This document shows, in pieces, positions 22,086 through 34,095 of a stretch of 64,000 nucleotides of DNA. The notes beneath the pieces were generated by a model. The model was not told the DNA's origin and did no database searches. It saw only the letters and a list, made by a program, of their open reading frames with translations. A program made the position numbers and the translations under genes. Location: NCBI RefSeq assembly GCF_004664715.2, contig NC_051079.1, positions 57,385,660 to 57,449,659 of the forward strand, given 5' to 3'. The stretch comes from Peromyscus leucopus. Its lineage: Eukaryota; Chordata; Mammalia; Rodentia; Cricetidae. Numbering within the stretch: position 1 is the stretch's first letter; each line of letters opens with the position of its first letter.

Positions 22086-22329
22086 ATAATGGCTGAAGTA
22101 ATTTGAATTCAAGGAAACCTAGAAGTTAGCCTGCCAGCATCCCATCAACTGAACTTAGGAGGGAAAGAACATGATAGACAGTTCTTCTCAGAAATGCAGC
22201 CTGTCTTTTCTTACCCTGAATCCTATCCCTCTCTGACCAATAAACATGCAGCAAGTGGAAACCTACCCTTCTTGGGAGCTAGGGAGAACACAAGCAGAGG
22301 AAACAGGACCACAGAGGACTTCGTTATTT

Positions 22330-23195
22330 ACCAGAAAACAGTCACTATGATGGAGGAATGCTCAGCCCTAAATAAGACATTCATACTACCCCGTAAGGCT
22401 CAGGGATTATTGGGGAAGTGGGGCAGAAAAGATGTGAGTGCTAGAAAATAGGGAGAATGGCTGCCAAACACCATCTTCTGGTCAAGGCACAGCCTATGCA
22501 GTCAGGAATTTACAGCAGCTGAGGATGCCTGTACTGAGTCTACAAAAGAATGGTCCTTTCAATAGCCAAGCTTGAATGGAGAAAAAAAGAGTGTGGTGGG
22601 TCTGAAAGAAAATGCCCCCAAAGGGAGTGGCACTTTTTGAAGTAGGTATGGTCTTGGTGGAGGAAGTGTGTCACTGTGGAGGTGGGCTTTGAGGTCTCAT
22701 ATATGCTCGAGCCATGCCCAGTGAGACAGACCACTTCCTGTTGTCTGCTCTTAGCTACTTCTCCAGCACCACGTCTGCCTGCACGCTGCCATGTCCTGCC
22801 GTGACGATAATGGACTAAACCTCTGAAACTGTAAGCCACCACCTCAATTAAATGTGTCTCTTCACAACAATAGAAATCCTAACAAGACAAAGAGCCTCAG
22901 GGGACTTTATCCACATTGGTAGATTATTGTTATTGATGGATTCAGGGAGAGGGGCAATCTTTGAACCTACTGGAGACTCCATGAGGCTCCAATGGATGGC
23001 TCCATTCCAATGGTCACATAAATAGACCTGGTGACACTAAGTGGGTCACAAAACCCAAAAGTCATGATTCTGGGTCAGGGATTGGTAGGATGAGGGGGTC
23101 AGGTGGGGAGTTTGATACCAATGGGAGGGAGGTAAGAGCAGTAATGGAGGGAGTAATTAGAACACATTATATACCTGTGTGAAATTGTCAAATAA
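22330..23195 (+). mobile_element. Rodent L1 (Lx-like) 3' UTR, interrupted
   Basis: Left part 22330-22586 has 'aaggctcagggattattggg', 'ggggcagaaaagatg' and 'accatcttctggtcaaggca'. Right part 22895-23195 has 'gtcacataaatagacctggt' and ends 'gtgtgaaattgtcaaataacg'. Both follow an old rodent L1 3' UTR. The break between them is exactly the LTR at 22592-22889. No coding part is present. Confidence 0.62.
22592..22889 (+). mobile_element. Solo LTR with perfect 5-bp TSD
   Basis: A 298-base element beginning TGTGGTGGGTCTGAAAG and ending '...ctaacaagaca', that is TG...CA. 'aagag' flanks both sides (22587-22591 and 22890-22894). The TG/CA ends plus a 5-bp duplication identify it as an LTR rather than another repeat class. 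Same family as 6945-7302. Confidence 0.92.
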
Positions 23196-24047
23196 CGAAA
23201 CGGACTGTAAGAAAAGTAGTCGCTAGGTCTCTTGTCCTCAGGGCTCCTGAGAGAGCGTTCATTCCTTGTGAGCCTCTTCATCCACCTCAGGGACCGACCC
23301 ACATGGAGCAGTCACGCCTGACAGCTTCAGTTGTTCCCTGGGTGCAGCTCCTCTGTTACCCACTTCCTTATCTGGAATTTGGGGTTCTTGTTCTCCACTA
23401 AGGGCAGCATCAGAAATAGATTTTTCCTGCTTCCTGTTCCTTTTTTTTTTTCCAGCTGAGGCTCCAGTTCACATCACTATTCCATGTCAGTGGATGACAA
23501 GCAGCCAAGCCCACATGTAGTACCTTATGCAAGAGTCTTCTTGTTGTCTACTTTAAAATGTTAGTAAAATTCCTTTTCCTTTATGGCACCAACTAGTGTC
23601 CAACTCTGGCACTAGAGACCTGGCCCATGAAATGTAACATAAAGTGAATTATTTACTTAGTAATCAGTGTTAGAAAAGCTCTACAACCAGTTCCAAGTAT
23701 TAATAAATGTGGGTCTTCAGGGATCCTAATCAAGCAACATTCAATGTCATAGGTATAATATAAACAGCCTTTTCTGGCAAACATTCCTAATATCCACTCA
23801 GTGTAAATGGGAGTCGTGGTCCTCATCACTACAAACAGTTTCTAGATTGACGTTAACAGTTAAAATACTTATGGGAAATAATCTGAAGATAAGTATGAGG
23901 AAGCAGAGTTGGGAGGAGGAGGCACAAAGGGTATCATCTACTGAACTCCATCCAAAAGGGCCAGGAAGGAATGAAAAGTCCAGTGTGACAAGTCCTCTCA
24001 TATCTTCAGAGAAGCTGAAATCCACTAAAAAGTATTTGTTTATTTAG

Positions 24048-24101
<54 letters not shown>

Positions 24102-25078
24102 ACCTTGATTGTAGAGGTGATCACCTATCAAACAAGAAGCTAGAAGCTGTGCCTCCAAGCAGGCAGAATCAGTCCAAGTGTATGACTCCATCAAGATTCC
24201 AAGCCGCAGTAAGATGGTATGAAAAACCCAGGGAGAGCCTTGTGAGTTAGCCCTGGCTTAATTCCTGCATGTGAAGCCAAGAGGAAAAAGACATTTTGAC
24301 GATGACATCTTCCTTTTGAAACGCTGTGAGAAATTTTCCTGGAGAGAATAAAGATATAGCACGTCTCGCCTAGACGTCTGCATCAAGCCCCGGGTCCTGC
24401 TGACATTCATACTTCTCAGCATCAGCATATTGTTCTCGGATTAGAGTTTGATGGTCGTAAAAGAAAGGAAAAAGATATCGTCCATGAGAACAGTGTTTCT
24501 TTAACCTTATAGTTCTTGATATCATTGTATCATTGTACTAACTCGAGAATCATGGGATGGTTTCTCTGGAATGTGTCCCAGGCAGTGGAATTATAAATGT
24601 ATTTTTAATTCAAATTGTGAGATCATGGCTTCAGGGAAGCTGACAATGTAGAAATAAGCTGCTAAAAATGTACAAACTGAAAACAGACACATGCTCTCTT
24701 TGTCCCCTCTGTCCTGGCACACATGACCTAGAATCTGGACCCTGAATTTATAGCTCATTTGCATATGTAGTAGCAGTTGGCAGCATTTGGAAGACGTCAG
24801 CAGTTCTCCGCACATCGCCGAAGTTGGGGCTGCCATCGAGGCCCTGTTTCAGCGTGTTTTGTTTTTCCTGCCATTTCCAAACGAAGTCATGGGCTTGGGA
24901 CCTCTTCCAAGATGGTCCAGAAAGTAACTTTATTTTTACCCTTTTCTTGTCTCATATCTTACAGCGTTCAACGTCTCTAAAATGATAAGTAGGTCTCATG
25001 TTTAGTCAATCCTAGAATGCCCAATAGTGATCTGGGCCACACTAGGGAAACCATGCAAGGAGAATGAGTTTCGGGTGA
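23196..25078. other. Unassigned non-coding sequence
   Basis: About 1.9 kb of unique sequence apart from the CA repeat at 24049-24096 and a T-run near 23442-23452. No exon supported. Confidence 0.45.
24049..24096. repeat. (CA)n microsatellite
   Basis: 24 uninterrupted AC units. Confidence 0.98.
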
Positions 25079-25086
25079 CTCTTGCC

Positions 25087-25323
25087 CAGTGGTTCTCAAC
25101 CTTCCTAATACTGCGACCCTTTAATACAGTTCCTCAGGCTGTGGTGACCCCCCCCTCCCCCACACACACCATAAAATTATGTCATAGCTACTTCATAACT
25201 GTAATTTGCTACTGTTATGGATTGTAATGTAGACATCTGTGTTTTCCAGTGGTCTTTGGTGACCCCTGTGAAAGGAATGTTCAACTGCCAAAGGGGTTCC
25301 AACCCAAAGGTTGAGAACCACTG
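25087..25323 (+). mobile_element. URR1-like hAT-Charlie element with perfect 17-bp TIRs
   Basis: The first 17 bases, 'cagtggttctcaacctt', are the exact reverse complement of the last 17 ('aaggttgagaaccactg'). Internally 'actgcgaccctttaatacag', 'catagctacttcataactg' and 'ggtgacccctgtgaaagg' are typical. The 8-base flanks do not match, so the duplication has been lost or altered. Non-autonomous; no transposase. Confidence 0.92.
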
Positions 25324-25330
25324 CTAGACA

Positions 25331-25358
25331 GTGTTTGTTTGTTTGTTTGTTTGTTTTT
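25331..25358. repeat. (GTTT)n microsatellite
   Basis: About six GTTT units just after the URR1-like element. Confidence 0.95.
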
Positions 25359-25359
25359 G

Positions 25360-27947
25360 ACTGCTGTTCAATTCATACAGTGATATTTGGAAGGAAGTGA
25401 GCACAAGCTGGAGGCAAGGAGAGAAGCATGCCACATGAGTTCCATTTTCCGTGGGGCATATTCCAGGTTAAGACTGCTGAGGTAGATTTTATTTTTTATT
25501 TCCTGTTTTCATTCATTTGCCTCCCTCCCAGTCCGTCTCTCGTCCCTTTCCAAAGTGCACCTGCCAGGAGCTGACATACAAACCTTAGGTTTTGGCCTTG
25601 CATTAGGACTGAGTGACATATTGCCAATGACGTCGGTTTATTGGCAGTAACACTCAAAGCCACAAAGCAGGGATGGGAGCTGGCAGATGTCTCGGAGGAC
25701 GACGAGGAAGAGGTGGGTGATTTTTTTTTTCAGTTGGAATTTTACTTTAAGGTCAGTTTTTCTTTGTAAGGGTTCGTGCCTCAAAGTTGACAAATGGGAG
25801 ACAGGGGAGCCTCTCACCCAACTCCATTTCCAAAGCTGCTCGCTCTGTCCATGGAGCTACCCAAGAGTTTCTGTTCCGATTTGTACGTATGCATTCTATC
25901 CATGTACAAGTGCTTTATGGAAGAGTTAGTTCGAGGTACCAAGATAGCCACGGGTGTCAGGAGAAACTGGTCTATACGTGGACACGTGAGCCTGAGACTC
26001 TTACTTCCACGAAAAGGTGCTGTTTTTCTCCTCTCAGTGGTGATTTACACCTTGAAAATCAGGAAACAAGAAGTTTGAAGTCAATTTCAGACTGGGTGGC
26101 AGCTCTGGGGTGCTGAGTCAGGGTTTAGAGTCTGTTCGGTATTTTTATAATGATGAAGCAGGACAGAGATCAAGGGCAGTTGCCCAAGGGACTTCTTGAG
26201 TCTGCCTTCCATTAAGACACACGGGTTGGGTGAGAAAAGCAGATTTGGGTCTGGAGGGTCCAACCAATGAAAAGACTCAGGAACATTTATGCTCATCTTT
26301 CCTGCTGATGTGTGTTGTCCCCAGGGGCTCTTGCTATATAGCCATGGAAGACTCCGTGGAAATAGGAAGAAAACAGGCTGCCTTTCCAAGCACCTTCCAT
26401 ATAGCTCATTTCTTGTTCTTCTGCTAGAGTACCAAGGTCTTAAGCCCATCATCCCACCTCCAGGAATTCTGTCTTCATAGCTTCAAGTCAGAGCTGAGGA
26501 CCTTTCCTGTGGATGTCTTTTTCCACCCTAAAGGCTAATTCTGATTTTGGCTGATCCCAGGAAGCACTTGGAGAAGCCTGGCTCTCATAGCTGGAGGATT
26601 TTTGTTTTTTTATTTTTTTCCATAAATGGAATTGAGGACATAATCACAGAGGAAAATAGGACAAAGAGGAGGAAGTAGAGAGAGTCAGGGCACACTGGCG
26701 GGAGTGGTCCTGTCTGTGTGATGGGCAGAAGGTGAGTCTAGTACACAGTCTGCAGTTCAGATGAGATGCTGCTCTCTGGGGTGAGCAGGCTTTCTCCCTT
26801 GCTCCCTCTTTGTTGTAGTGAGTATCAGGTGGCATGATGTTTCTCGGAATCTCGGCGTCTCCCTGAGCTTTGGTCTCAGTCTACACATCTTCAACGTGTA
26901 CTGGAGAAGCCAGTGGGATGTTCCATAAAATTCTCATCCCAGGACACTCAAGTGCTCTCCCCAGGCTGCCTTTGTCTCTAGACTCACACTTAGCTCTCAG
27001 ACACATTACATGCAAATGATTCAGGGGAAGAAATGCCCAGATTTTTGACACAGGCCTGACCCTCTGTTTAGACTATTAGTGGCACTGATTCTGAAGCCAC
27101 TTGGCCTTGATAGATGAATAAGTAATGCCTGTCTCCATTTCCTAGGAAACAGGGCTCTCTCAGTCAGCCCAGACTCCTCCAAGGGGCTTCCCCAGGCACC
27201 TTTTCCTGGCAGTAGTGAGTATTTTGCTGTGTGTGTGTGCGCGCGCTGCTTTGGGGACTTCGGGAACAAAGGATCAAGTGTCCATTGGGTGTGAGGTGGA
27301 GAAGGAGGGAAATGGCTTCAGGTGATGCATCTCAGCAAATGTCAGGGTTGCTAGGACTACGAGGTCCTTGTTCAGACCACCTAAGGTGAAGGAAGACATG
27401 GCTACCCCTAGCTTGCTGAACACAGTCGGGAGCAACCTGGACTGCATTCCTGGCCAGTTTGTGCCCCCCTTGTGTTCAGAGTGCTGCTTTCCTTTGGTGC
27501 ATCTTGACCACACACAAACACCCGAGGCGCATAAGGAGGGATGAAGTTCTCCATAATTATGCACCTGCCACTGCTAATGTAGGAAGTGAAAATCACAAAA
27601 AAACGCATTCCATCCCACACAGCACAGAAATGCTAGCCAAAAAGAAAAAAACAAAAACAAAAAAAAACAAAAAACCTCCCCTCAAAATGCCACCAGGACT
27701 CCTTTTCTTCTTTTCAGCCCACACCCTTATGCAAACCCAACACCTTAGCACCTGGAAGGCAGGACAACACACTCATATCCTTGCAAGGTCTGCGGCTGCT
27801 CGTCAGGGTGCAAGCAGGGAGACTGAGGCATTGACACCCTGTGTTCAAAGCCTCCCATCTATGCCCACTGTGTAAGTCTCGCAGGGTCTCTTTGGAGGGA
27901 TAGTGAAATGACATTTTACAAACTAGCAAAAGGCGAGCCAGCTTATT
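25360..27947. other. Unassigned non-coding sequence
   Basis: About 2.6 kb with no interspersed repeat recognised. It contains a TGACGTCG (CRE-like) octamer near 25628, a short GTGTGCGCGC patch near 27225-27246 and an A-rich CAAAAA tract at 27641-27680. Open frames up to 138 codons (27459-27875) run through the A-rich tract and show no domain. Confidence 0.45.
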
Positions 27948-28145
27948 TTATAGGTTGAATTGTGTCTCTTTCTATAGTGAAAGCCTATGCCCCGGACCTT
28001 AGAATGAGACTTTGTTTAGAAATAAGGTTTATAGTCTGCTAAGTTATGATAAAATCCTTGAAGGGAGTTCTAGTTCAATTCTTGGGGGGGAAGTGGCCAG
28101 AGACCTTTACATAGGGAGAATAGCACAATGAGATGGGTGTTGGAG
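27948..28145 (+). mobile_element. MLT1-type MaLR LTR fragment
   Basis: Starts 'ttataggttgaattgtgtct' and continues 'gccccggaccttagaatgag', 'gtttagaaataaggtttata', the usual opening of an old MaLR LTR. The 3' half is unclear. Confidence 0.65.
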
Positions 28146-29155
28146 TCTAAGCCACAGAGCAGAACACAGCACAGGTTCTCTGTATCCTTTTCTACTATGC
28201 CAACAGGCTTGTTACATCACTAGGAAGGTAAGAGTGTGAGGGTCCTGACACTATTTGTATTTTAAACACCAAGGAAACCTCTTTATCTCCTCTGTGCTCA
28301 CTTAAAACTGACTCAGCGACATCAACTTGTGGATTACTGCCCCTCTTCACTTGTGATTACTCCCCACAGGGTCTTCGGCGCTTATTTCTAGGCTGTATGC
28401 CCTGTTTGTTAACCACCCGGAAACTTTCTTTCATCCTGTAATGCCTACTTTGTCATTTCTTGTGGATTCTGCAGCTTCAGGAGTTGAGGCAAGGCTCGGG
28501 TGTTTCTTTTCATTTTTCTTTTTCTCTCGGCATCTACTATGAAGTCGGGGAACGTACACGTGGGTTTTGCTTTTGCTGCGCACGCCCCTCCCCAGCATTA
28601 ATAAAGTCAGTAAATGGTTTCAGTGGAGAGAAGAACTCGTACAGAGGGGCCAAAACCCTTCCATGCCTGATGCCATGGTGGAGAAAGATGTCAGGTGGAG
28701 TTATGGAGAGAAGCGCTTGAATTTCTGCATAATGGGGGGGGGTCTCCAGAGAGAAGGGATTTAAGACAGGTGGAAGTTAGGATTTAATAGTGGAAGTCCC
28801 CAAAACTCAAAGTGGTCCCAAAGATCCACCTAGATCAAGGAGGCACTGTGAAGACCTTACTCTTGTTAGAGGAAATATTTTAAAGTAAAAATTAAAAAAG
28901 ACTGTTTTTAAACAGTGACACAACTTTTCCATCTCTTGAGTGACAAAGAAAATTGCTATGTTATCCCGAAGTCTGACTCTTGGATTCTCAGGGTTCAGAG
29001 CTGGCGGCTAGAAGAGATCCCCTGCTTTAATTGCCTGGACAAGTGGCTCAGTGTGCAGCGGCATAATGATGAAGAGGTAGAGTCAAGGCTTTCTACCACT
29101 TACTTCATTCCCAAAACAACACAAGGTAGGAAAAAGCATTTGGTGTGGCATCAGA

Positions 29156-29206
<51 letters not shown>

Positions 29207-30734
29207 GGAAAGAGAAGGAAGGGAGGGAGAGAAAGAGAGAATCCTTCAACTGCCACTCAGAAAGCCAATTCTATAAAGATAACAACTAGATGATTTTTTT
29301 TTTATCCTTTAAAAATGTCGGTTAATGTGTCCAGCATTTTTAGCCCCAGGAGGACCTATTTCAAGCATGGAGATTTCAATCAGGTGTCTGGGATCATGAG
29401 CTGTTTGAAAAGAAGACTCCGCATCTTGGAACTGCATGAAGGAGAATGCACGCTTATCTCTTTCCGTGATGTTCACATGGCCCGTGTGCCCTCCAAAGGG
29501 CCTGCACCCCATGAGATCTTGTCTCTTTACTCCTTTCACAGCAGTACGCACCAGGCTTTCTTTCTTACGTGCCAAGGAAGCTATGTTTTAAAGTGCGCCA
29601 ATAAACTTGAATTCTAAAACAGCCTAGGATTTCCTAGCCACGCAGGCTTTGGCGGCCATTAGATGTTGTTCTTTCTACCTTTTGAAAACATCACTTCCCA
29701 CCACAAATTCTGGTTGCTCCTTATCCGTTCAAATGTCCATGACTTCACAGTTGCTTGGATAGAGGCTTTTGAGGCATGTAGTAAGAGGAGTGATATTAGG
29801 AAATTCTTGCACATTCTTGTTTGAACTAAGTTGGAAGAGGCAGTGGCAAGAGCCAGCGAGCTAATTAAGAACTCTAAATTGTGATCTGGGAGGCAAGAAG
29901 ACAACACCAGGGGAGCAGGGAAGCACGGAAGAGGACCAGTATTGGTGAGTGTGGAGTGCTCCCTCACAGCCCCTGCAAACAGAAGGCATCCCAAGTAGCT
30001 TCCTTGGTTCTGAGCATCATAGCTGCACTGCCACAGCTGACAGAAACTGAGAAATCTGAAAGGGGATTTGGTTTGAGGAAAAGGCTGTGGCTTGGTTTCA
30101 GGGGTGCAGAGCTTGAGGTGTTCCAGAGAAGTGCTAACCCACCGTGAGCTGGAGGTAGTGGTCCACATGAAACTTGGGCCTCCCTTCCCTCCCTCTGCTC
30201 CAGCGGGTGGGGGACCGATACAGTCACAACATCACAAGCAGATTGTGACACTCTGTATAGAGAATGGAGGGGGGAGCGGGGTGGTTAGTGCTTTTTTTTT
30301 TTTGTACACAGGGCCTATTTCCTCTTTGAGGGGTCCCCATCTTAAAATGTATGGTTTGTCAGCAGCTGGTGTGGGAAGGTGGTCACTGGGATTTTTCCAA
30401 CCATAGAAGCACTCCTTTCTATCTCTAAAATCTTCCCTCCACCCTTGAAACCCCAAAACTGGAGTAGATCCTTCCAGAAGCCAGAGACCCTCACCCTGTC
30501 TGCTTTCTCACAGACATTAAACTAATGACCACATTCACTGCCCACAATTCACTTACTGTTCAGTGGAGAGGCTGACCACATTTCTAGCTGGAAATAAGGT
30601 TCATTGGTCTAGGGGACATGGCATGGGCGGTAGCCCACCACAGGTGAGGGGGTGGAATCAAGGACTTGGAACCCTGCACAACTTTTAATGATATTAAATG
30701 AATAATTTGTCTTGTGTCTAAAGGAACAGTGAGA
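28146..30734. other. Unassigned non-coding sequence
   Basis: About 2.6 kb of mostly unique sequence, broken by the TG/GA repeat at 29157-29245. The longest open frame in the window (29659-30168, minus, 169 codons) lies here. It has no recognisable domain or clear splice context and is not annotated as a gene. Confidence 0.45.
29157..29245. repeat. (TG)n followed by GA-rich tract
   Basis: About 20 uninterrupted TG units, then AGAGAGGGAAAGAGAAGG-like purine sequence. Confidence 0.97.
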
Positions 30735-30917
30735 TGACTAAAATTGACTATTAACTTGATTGGATTAAGAAACAATTAGAGCTACGGGTAAGACATAACT
30801 TGCAGTGAATCTGTATGGTTATTTCTAGAGATGTTCATCGAGGAACAAAGACCTATCTTGAATGTGGATATCACCATCCAGTAGAGAGGGGCTCACAGAA
30901 TTAATAACTCAATAAAA

Positions 30918-32225
30918 TATTGTCAATGTGGCACAACCAGGGTCACATAGGAAGAAGGGATATCAATTGGGATCTTCCAATGTCTGTCAGTGATTGTCTT
31001 GATTGGGATTTATGTGGGAGGGCTCATCCCATTGTTTACCATCCCATACTAGAGGTGGGTGGTCTTGGGCTGTATAAAAAAGCTAGCTAAACCTGGAAAA
31101 CAGGACCCCAAGAAAGACACGAGGATCGCCCAATGATGGAGAAATGGATGAGATCTACATGAACAGCCTGGACATGAGTGGGGGTAATGAAGGGTGAGGG
31201 TCGAGGGAAAGAGAGCTTGGGGGAGTGGGAGATCCCAGCTGGATCAAGAACAGAGAGGGAGAACAAGGAATAGGAGACCATAGTAAATGAAGACCACATG
31301 AGAAAAGGAAGAAGCAAAGTGCCAGAGAGGCCCACAGAAATCCACAAAGATACCCCCCACAAAAGACTGCTGGCAATGGCCGAGAGACAGCCTGAACTGA
31401 CCTACTCTGGTGATGGGATGGCCAAACACCCTAATTGTCATGCTAGAAACCCCATCCAACGAATGAGGGAACTGGATGCAGAGATCCTCGGCTAGGCCCC
31501 GGGTGGAGCTCTGGGAGTTTAATTAGCAAGAAAGAGGAGGGATTGTATGAGCGAGAATTGTTGAGACCAAGGTTGGATAAAGCACAGGGACAAATAGCCA
31601 AATGAATGGAAACACATGAACTATGAACCAATGGCTGAGGGGCCCCCAACTGGATCAAGCCCTCTGAATGGTGAGCAGTTGATTGGCTTGATCTGTTTGG
31701 GAGGCATCTAGGCAGTGGGACCAAGTCCTGTGCTCATTGCATGAGTTGGCTGTTTGAAACCTGGGGCTTATGCAGGGTCACTTGGCTTGGTCTGGGAGGA
31801 GGGGACTGGACCTGCCTGGACTGAGTCTACCAGGTTGATCTCAGTCCTTGGGGAGCTTTGCCCTGGAGGAGGTGGGAATGGGGGTTGAGCTGGGGGAAGG
31901 AGAGGGGGGCGGAGGGGGGAGAACAAGGGAATCTGTGGCTGATATGTAGAACTGAATTATGTTGTAAAATAAAATAAAATTAAATTAAAAAAAAAAAGAA
32001 AGCTAGCTAAGCATAAACCTGCAAGAACAAGCCAGCAAGCAGTGTTCCTCCATGATTATTGCTTCCAGGTTCCTGCTCTGAGTTCCTTCCCTAATTTCTC
32101 TCAATGATGGACTGTGACCTGGAGCATAAGCCAAATAAACCCTTTTCTTTCCAAGTTGCTTTTGGTCATGGTGTTTTATCAAAGCAACAGAAGTAAAATT
32201 TAGAGCACTTGTGCTGTTACTTTAG
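30918..32225 (+). mobile_element. MaLR-type LTR, split by an L1
   Basis: Left part begins TGTCAATGTGGCACAACC and has 'gtgattgtcttgattggg' and 'ttgggctgtataaaaaa'. The right part resumes at 32011 with 'gcataaacctgcaagaacaa', 'gatggactgtgacctggagc', 'aagccaaataaaccctttt' and 'gcttttggtcatggtg'. Same family as 17932-18309. Removing the L1 and one copy of its duplication rejoins the two halves exactly. Confidence 0.8.
31091..31998 (+). mobile_element. 5'-truncated L1 3' UTR with 12-bp TSD
   Basis: A 908-base L1 tail without coding sequence, ending in AAAATAAAATAAAATTAAATT and an A-run. The 12 bases 'aaagctagctaa' flank it at 31079-31090 and 31999-32010, the mark of target-primed insertion. Open frames on either strand inside it are chance frames of the purine-rich UTR. 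Confidence 0.95.
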
Positions 32226-32399
32226 CACACCCTAGGCCAAGCCATTCATTCCAGAATGCCTTGCCTTCCAGGGTGGCTTACATTGTTCTGATCAGTGACC
32301 CAGAAGAAACCCATCCTTAAATTTCTTGGGTTAGATATTTGGTCATAGTGATAAGAAAAGTAACTCAAACAAGAAGAGAATCAGCAAAACACAACTTCA

Positions 32400-32850
32400 A
32401 ATTATTCGTGTTTAGAGGTTAATTCAAAATGAGATGATAAAACCTGCAAAGGAAAATGTGTTGAAAAAGAAAAACACAAAAGCAGAGCATCATGCAATCA
32501 ATAAAGCCTTTCCAAGATTGCTGCCCACCAACAATGGGTACAAACATTCTCAAGGGACAGCCACAAGAAGATTCACATCAGTATCACTTTGGGCAAACCA
32601 AAACAAAATCAGTTGAGAGTATGTGTATAAGTGGAGAGATGCAGTATGTTCATTCAGAGGAACACTATACAACTAGACACGTAGAAAACATCTGTAAGCA
32701 GCCAATAGAACTATGCATGGTTTCATTATAACATAAAAACATGGATCTTGTTATTTTGTTAGAAGTCAGAAGAATGGTACCCTCTGAGGACCAGGACATG
32801 GCCATCTAAGATTCTAGTGTTTTACTTGGAGAAAGGTTTCTTGAGGCTAA
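32400..32850 (+). repeat. Possible ancient L1M remnant
   Basis: Patches such as 'gtcagaagaatggtaccctc' and the general A-rich composition are compatible with an old L1M 3' region in plus orientation. The match is weak and could be wrong. Confidence 0.3.
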
Positions 32851-33106
32851 GCACAGCATGATGCAGTGACAACTAGAAAATGTTAGAATTGCTTTTTTAG
32901 TTCCACAGAGTAAAGAAGAAGTTCTAAGAAATGTAGGTAACTATGTAAAAATATTTAGTCTGCAAAGTAAACACAAAAACTAATAGTAAGATCAAAAGTC
33001 AGACAACCATCTGGGAAATAAAGTCACAGAAGTAACTCTAAAGGACCTGAGCAAAAGTCTTAGGAAAACTGTAGTGTTGTATTATTCAGAGTTGACCACA
33101 AAACAT

Positions 33107-33109
<3 letters not shown>

Positions 33110-33163
<54 letters not shown>

Positions 33164-33229
33164 ACAGAGAGAGAAGAGAGAGAGAGAGAGAGACAGAGAG
33201 ACAGAGAGAGACAGAGAGACACACACAGA
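33110..33229. repeat. (CA)n-(GA)n compound microsatellite
   Basis: About 25 CA units followed by GAGA/GACA units and a final ACACACA. Confidence 0.97.
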
Positions 33230-33796
33230 AAAAGAATAAAATGTGGTGATGGAGGCAGAGTCAAGACCCAGGAGAGCTGATGGAATAGTTCCAAGTCTGA
33301 GTTCAAAGGCCTGAGACCCAGGAGGACCAACAGTGCAAAATTCTGCCTAAAGTTGGATCCAAAGGTAGGAGAAGAGAGAGGCCTTCAACAGATGAAGCCC
33401 ACCCACTTTGAGAGGATAACTTGCTTTAATTAATCCACTGACCCGGCTTAATGCAGAAACACCACTACAGCTAAATCCTAAATCATCTTTAAATGTGTAT
33501 CTAGGTACTCTATGGTCCAGTCATATAGACACATAATGTTATCTTCATGACTGTGTCTAAACACAAATGAGCAAAAGATGTGGATTGGGTCACTGATGGC
33601 TGACAGTGTTAGATGCCGTGGCAAGTGCAGTGGACAGAAGAGGCTGGGCAACATCTTGACAACACAAGGGGGCCAGAAATAACATTTCCTCCACTCAGAG
33701 ATAGGAAATTTAGAATGGGGACCGTTAACTGTCTTGGTTAATGCTTAGATAGCCAAAGGGACCAAATGATCTTCCCTAGAAAGGTAAGCTAAAACA
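33230..33796. other. Unassigned non-coding sequence
   Basis: Nothing recognised. Confidence 0.4.
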
Positions 33797-34095
33797 TGGG
33801 CTAAGGAGATGGTTTAGTGGATAAAGTGCTTGCTGTGAGAGCCCAGATCCCTGGCACCCACTTAAAAAGCCAGACATGACAGTATGAGCCCTTAATGGCA
33901 GCACACGAGCACAGAGACTGGGGATTAATGGCCAGCTAATGGATCCAGAGCAGCAAACTTCAGGTTCAGTGAGAGACTGTGTCAAATAATCAGTAAGGCA
34001 GAGTGCAATCCGGGACACACCCAACATCAACCTGTGACTTCCACAGACAGCTGCCTGGTGAACACCCACACGCCTCACACGGAAAAGAAAGAAAA
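33797..34095 (+). repeat. B4A SINE
   Basis: Starts 'atgggctaaggagatggttt', continues 'gataaagtgcttgctgtgag', 'ccctggcacccacttaaaaa' and 'ccagacatgacagtatgagc', and ends in 'ccacacgcctcacacgg' plus an A/G-rich tail. This is the B4A layout. Confidence 0.82.

Larger units (their letters stand above)
30735..32385 (+). mobile_element. Outer MaLR-type LTR, split by a second LTR
   Basis: Left part 30735-30917 has 'ttaacttgattggattaaga' and 'gaatgtggatatcaccatcc'. The right part, about 32226-32385, has 'gttctgatcagtgacccaga' and 'gtgataagaaaagtaactca'. Together they follow a MaLR LTR of the type seen at 13490. The intervening 1.3 kb is the second LTR with its L1. The assignment is moderate because both pieces are diverged. 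Confidence 0.55.

Noticed and set aside
25622..25640. TGACGTCG, a CRE-like octamer, as a promoter
   Set aside because: A single octamer with no CpG island, initiator or downstream exon is expected by chance in 64 kb.
27459..27875. 138-codon plus-strand frame
   Set aside because: Runs through an A-rich CAAAAA tract giving a Lys-rich centre; no motif and no splice support.
31087..31724. Several 70-93 codon frames on both strands
   Set aside because: All lie in the L1 3' UTR, whose purine-rich sequence leaves frames open by chance.
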